Source: Sambucus nigra (taxonomy: Eukaryota > Streptophyta > Magnoliopsida > Dipsacales > Adoxaceae). Taken from it: a DNA stretch of 64,000 nucleotides. The notes beneath the pieces were generated by a model. That model made no database searches, was not told the origin of the DNA, and saw only the letters and a list, made by a program, of their open reading frames with translations. Made by a program: the position numbers and the translations under genes. Shown piece by piece: positions 59,330-64,000 of the stretch. The stretch lies in assembly GCA_949130495.1 (NCBI GenBank), contig OX422208.1, positions 690,819,702 to 690,883,701 on the forward strand. Reading direction: 5' to 3'. Within the stretch, counting starts at the first letter, position 1. Each line of letters starts with the position of its first letter.

Positions 59330-61420
59330 GATCATGGTCATCCTAAAAAACTATCTCCTAGATAGTGATAGGTGTTCCATCTCCCGGATCAGTGGGAGGA
59401 ACAAAAGTAACCTCTTTGTTCACAAACTTCATTTGTGGACCACCAATTTTAACTTTCTTCCTTGGTGAATTCCTAGGCAATCCAGTTAGAATCAAACTTG
59501 TATTCCTCCTAGGACTGTTATAACTAGGCCTTGGAATTTGAGCATATGGTATAGGTCCACAAAAATCCCTTCTAGCGCCAGCTCAAACTTATAATAAGAA
59601 ATCCATCCCTGTCATCAAGTCATTAATTAGACCTCTAAATTCGAAAATAGGATATCTATGGAAAATATTTTTCCTATTATCGATGAAACTATGGTTTCGT
59701 TCTCTCAAGCACCTACAATCATGATTGGTATGGCCTTATACCTTGTAAAGAGTAAAAAAAATCAACCATCCTTCTCACATTATTTCTCATATCTTGAGCT
59801 CTCAAATCAACTCTTTCAAGTTTCTTTCTTTTAAAGAAAAAATGGAGTGTATGATTCAATTTAACACAAAAATAAGCATCCATTACCTTTTTTTTAATTG
59901 GATTTAGGTACAATTTCCTCATTCTTATTCAAATGAATGTGTTCATTATCCTCCATTTTAATGTTGGAAACTTCAACTTTTAATTTTGACTTTGCAACCT
60001 TTTCTTTTATTGAATATTTATAACTAATGTCATGATTATCATATTTGACTTGAGAATGATTTAATAAAACACTATCTAAAACACTTGTTTTATCAAACAA
60101 CTCAAGTTTTTTGTCTTTGTCATGTTACAATTCATCTTTCAATTTTTCCCAAAGTCAATTTTCAAAATATATTTTCAGGTTATATTTTTTCTTTTTCTTT
60201 CAAAATGAATCCATTTCGAACTTTAAATGAATCACATTTATTTATCAGAGGATTAACCTCCTTTTTAAGTTCTAAACGTTCGAATTGAACACAATAAATA
60301 TTTTCATTATTTTCTTCATGTTCACTTTGGAAAATTTTCAGTTTGTTCAAAATTTTGGTGCTTGACTTTTTTATCTTCAAAAACTCTTGATAGATTTCAC
60401 AAAAGGCTTTTTGAATGTCATCCACTTCATCACTACCACATTATGATCTAGGAATAGAGGTGAGTGAACCTTTTCTACTACAAGAAGAAGAGTCACTAAG
60501 TGACCTACTCCTATAAGCTTTCAAATGATTATTTCTCATAACACACTCTAAGGACATGCGCTCACAAATTGCCTTTTTACTCTCATCTAACCTAACCATA
60601 AAGTTCATTTCACTCCCTCTTTCTTCACTAGTAATTCTCTCCTCACTTTCACTCTTGAAGTGATTCAAACTATATTTGTAGACATTTTTCTTCTTGAATA
60701 TTTCTGTATTCTTCTCCAACATTCTTAAATGTGTTGGACGCATATTGATGTGGTGTCCTACACCCCCACATCCATAACACTGGTCTTCATCCTTATACGT
60801 GTGTTTCTAATAATAACTCTTATCACCAAAATAAGTATGTTTAGTTTCTTTTTACGGATTTAGTTCAAAATTCCTACCATTTTTGAAAATTTTCTTGTAT
60901 TTTGGTCGATTTTTCTAAAACATTTGAAAAACAAACCCATGTCCAATTCAACATTTTCTTAGGTCTGATCCTCACTCTTTAATGACACATTCTCTTTTGA
61001 ATCAACAACAAAAGATAAGTCCTTATTATGTTTAGGTACCACAACAATCTCATCTTGGTCAGAAATTTGCAAAGACCTAGCCAACTTCTATACACTATAA
61101 GTTTTCGTGTCCCTCATCCCATTTAAAATGGAAACCTTAGTGTTAAACCTCAAAGCTAGAGTCCTAATAAAAATTTTAAAAACTTTATTCTCCGTAATAT
61201 TCTCTCCAACATTGAATGACACACTAATAACTTTCGTCAATCTTGTGTAATAATTTTTAAATCTCTCACCTTCGATCATTCTCATTATCTCAAACTTAGT
61301 AACAATTTGTTGTAATTTATCTCACTTAAGACTTGACATTCCCTTATGGGCCTCCCTAAAAATATCCCAAGACTCTGTAGCCAACTTATAGTTTAGAATA
61401 CAATTGTATTATTGTGTACT
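59330..61420 (-). pseudogene. gag: Copia (SIRE-like) gag remnant
   Basis: The minus strand shows ATESWDIFREAHKGMSSLK (near 61380) and MRMIEGERFKNYYTRLTKVI (from 61285). VFKIFIRTLALRFNTKVSIL and KLARSLQISDQDE follow. This is the UBN2/gag-polypeptide layout of Ty1/copia gag. A zinc-knuckle-like CYGCGGVGHHINMRPTH (near 60790-60740) lacks the last Cys. A second, AYFCVKLNHTLHFFF (near 59880-59840), has lost two Cys. Between them are Lys/Glu/Ser-rich stretches. The frame ends DPGDGTPITI followed by a stop (near 59360). Many stops interrupt it, and no protease, integrase or RT follows. Confidence 0.72.
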
Positions 61421-61796
61421 CACGAATGCGAACAATGAATTTAAAATACGGTTGGAATTACAATTGAAATCTACAAACTTCGCATTGGTCCAAAGTACCC
61501 TAGGCCTTTTTACTCTAGTAGCTTTCACTTCTATCTTGGGATAGATCTAACGATTTCAATGCTTATCCAAACTTTCTCATGTTTAGACCTTACATGCGTT
61601 CTTACTATCACATTCTAGTGTCAATAATTCGAACCATCAAAGTAGGATGACCTATTTATGAAACTAGAATCACAATATTGATCCATTAATAACAAATAAC
61701 ACTATTCCCGAGTAAAAAAATTATGAGTAACAACACAATAAACATACAATGACCGAAGGATCAACTTTTAGCATGTAAACGCAAAAATAACAATAG

Positions 61797-61811
61797 CTGC
61801 TCTAATACCAA
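61797..61811 (-). promoter_or_regulatory. Primer-binding site of the minus-strand copia element
   Basis: On the minus strand it reads TTGGTATTAGAGCAG, one base off the TGGTATCAGAGC initiator-methionine tRNA type used by copia elements. It lies upstream of the gag remnant in the right direction. Confidence 0.75.
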
Positions 61812-62840
61812 TTGGGGATGTGTGTTTAAAATACAAGTGTGCATTCTAAAACAACCATAAAGGGAGTGAATAGGTTTGGTTAACAAAAAATGTAAAAATA
61901 ATTATTCAATTTTAGTTGTCCTATAACATGGAAATACTATGTGATGTTGTTAAAGTTTTAGATCAACATCATAATGAGTTTAGTTAGGAAAATCTAGTAG
62001 AAATAACTATAATCAAACATCTATTTCCAATTTTAGCCAATTTTACTAAATCTAGATGCGATCTACATATAGTGTTTGATAAAAATGTGCAATTGAACAA
62101 TTAATATTCACAGTCAATACACATGACATATTTATGGGCAAAAAAAAACCTATACCTAGGGGTAAAAACCCTCAACGTACTCCAATTACTATTTTAACCT
62201 GAAAATAATTCTTACATAAAGTAAGAAAGTACCTTTCACTCATGCTCTCACGAGTAGTTACCTATGGACTTTGAAGTTTACAACATAGAATGTAGACATC
62301 GACCTTGAGCTCCCCAAAGTGAACGAGAAACTCCATTCTTCTCCATAGAATAACACCATTGTTCAATTCCTCTAATAAATCGAAAAACCTCCAATTTTAG
62401 ATTTAGGAGTGATATATCTTCAATTTAAGTATAGATGTAGTTTGAATTGAACAATGATAAGTCGATCTGAACCAAAACACTCTCAATTCTCTCCAAAGTC
62501 ATAGACTAATTTTGGAGGGAACAAGTGAAATTGGAATAAGAGATGGAATTCAATAGTTCTCAACCTCGAAAATATACTAACGGGTATTTTAGAATGATGG
62601 GGTTTTAAGATATCTTTAAATAGGAGGGAAATGGACCTATTTGTAGAAAATTTTAAAAATACTATCCATCGTGTGCATGGCTAACTTTTATAAGGTGCAT
62701 GATTTCAAGCGATGCCGAAATGTGCTCACAGTCGAGTGCATGGTGAAAATCCTTATCGTGCGAACGGGTCCATGCACACGGGTTCATATTGGACCGTGGG
62801 AATGGATTGAGTCTTGAAAAAACCAATAATTCTTAATCAA
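61812..62840 (-). repeat. Putative 5' LTR of the minus-strand copia element
   Basis: The LTR ends just before the PBS (minus strand, ACACACATCCCCAA). Its start is unknown because the facing 3' LTR could not be aligned, so the right edge is an estimate. A GC-richer patch at 62670-62800 (GTGCATGG repeats) lies within it. Confidence 0.4.
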
Positions 62841-64000
62841 AACAATACATTCTAGGTATATTCGTAAAATGTTTAAATAACACCACTGAGTAAAAATTCA
62901 TTTGTTAATCCATTTTGAAAAACACGTTTTGAAAAAATATGCAAGTGTGTGTAAGCTTTAATTCAATTCATAAATCTACTAAACGGTACGTCTTCAATGT
63001 ATGTAGAAACAAAATTCTAGTGTTGCAGATCGACATACATAATCTTTAAGTTTAGAAGTCCATTTAATCGAAATGAATGCACATTGCTCTACTATTTAAG
63101 CCTATGTGGATCAAATGACTCAACGACTCAATGTTTTGCCATGAAATTTACCCAACTTTAATATACCATAATTATAATACAAAATTTTACATTTTTAGTT
63201 TCTTCAGAACTGATAGTGTCTTGTTGTGGGGAGTTAATGTGTCATAAGACCTTCGGATTTTTATGGTTTTCTCGTGTAAGGATGGGTATACTTACCTTGT
63301 TGGTTGTGATTGTAATGTGTTAGAATTCTTTGTGAGATTTGGGTTCTCCCTCAGTGAACAAAGATAGTGATGTTTCTCAAGTAATGTCTCAAGTGTGGAC
63401 ATCTACAAATCCAAACCATGCTAAAACCTCTATTTGCAAAGTCTATCCAAACCATCTTTCTTGACTATTTATGCTTACTGTTTAATTAAGAAATAATACT
63501 TTAAATTGATTTATAATATTCCAATTACTCTTAAAAGAAATTTCAGAAAGTTTTGAAATTTCCATTCATTTCATAAATACCAAATTCACCCCCAATTGGG
63601 CATAATTTAATGCTAAAAAATAGTATTAAAACCTAGCTCATAGATACGTATTTTACAATCCAACCTCTATTTTTGTATGGATCTAACTATAGTTTTTGAA
63701 AAAAATAAAATTCAACGGTTTATTAAACCTCGTGACTATGAAATTTGGATATCTATAGTTAATGGTCCCTGCATACCTTTAAAAATCATAGATAATGCTT
63801 TTTTTTAAATGTGAAGCTAAACTTTATGAAATATAAAAGTTTATGCTAAATCCATAAACACTCTAGTTTTTCACTTTAATAAATGATTACAATTGATCTT
63901 CTTGTTACTCCTTTTCTAAATAAATGTGAGAGACTCTCGAAATCACAAATGAAGACATGTTAGAAGTTATAGAGGATTAAATTAGCATACTTATACATAA
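62841..64000. other. Unassigned AT-rich end of the window
   Basis: No ORF, RNA gene or repeat that I can name on either strand. It may include the rest of the copia LTR. Confidence 0.4.

Overview
The window is repeat-dense, AT-rich nuclear DNA from a land plant, most likely an angiosperm with a large genome. It shows plant-typical element families (Athila, Tat-lineage Ty3/gypsy, SIRE-like Ty1/copia, L1-type LINE, CACTA, Helitron and a plant mobile domain gene), non-coding LTRs, (AT)n microsatellites, and no bacterial-style gene packing. I could not name a species. I found no intact host gene, no tRNA or rRNA gene and no CRISPR. Every recognisable coding region is broken by stops, frameshifts or deletions.

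Layout. (1) 1-3949: the end of a Tat-lineage integrase at about 470-890, then unassigned DNA, then the 3' part of a minus-strand gene related to plant mobile domain (PMD) proteins. (2) 3950-16172: an Athila-type Ty3/gypsy element with two 1548-bp LTRs, degenerate gag, protease, RT, RNase H and integrase, and a third ORF in the env-like position. It sits inside the PMD-like gene, with a 5-bp target duplication AACAC. The rest of that gene lies at 16173-17582. (3) 18397-20330: a plus-strand ORF remnant of the Transposase_28 (putative gypsy-type transposon) family. (4) 20520-37700: a minus-strand Tat-lineage element in which a segment of about 5.5 kb, from LTR through gag-pol to early integrase, occurs three times in tandem. 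(5) 38045-42818: a CACTA end, a duplicated chromovirus-like integrase scrap and an L1 LINE remnant. (6) 42819-53569: a minus-strand LTR-internal-LTR-internal-LTR array of a non-autonomous element (2.4-kb LTR, 579-bp internal region with PBS and PPT). A 4.4-kb Helitron is inserted in the middle LTR. (7) 53570-64000: remains of two copia elements lying tail to tail, one plus-strand (RT/RNase H, 3' end) and one minus-strand (gag and PBS but no pol seen).

The strongest unusual signal is at the Athila 5' LTR. The last 300 bp of that LTR and the following 648 bp are a near-copy of the 3' LTR end plus its external flank, while the rest of the two LTRs differ at about 9% of sites. This looks like an ectopic gene-conversion or synthesis-dependent repair tract that ran out of the 3' LTR into host DNA and replaced the PBS, leader and start of gag. 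I found no convincing new enzymatic or defence system. The value of the window is as a record of retrotransposon rearrangement. All divergence figures are counts by eye.
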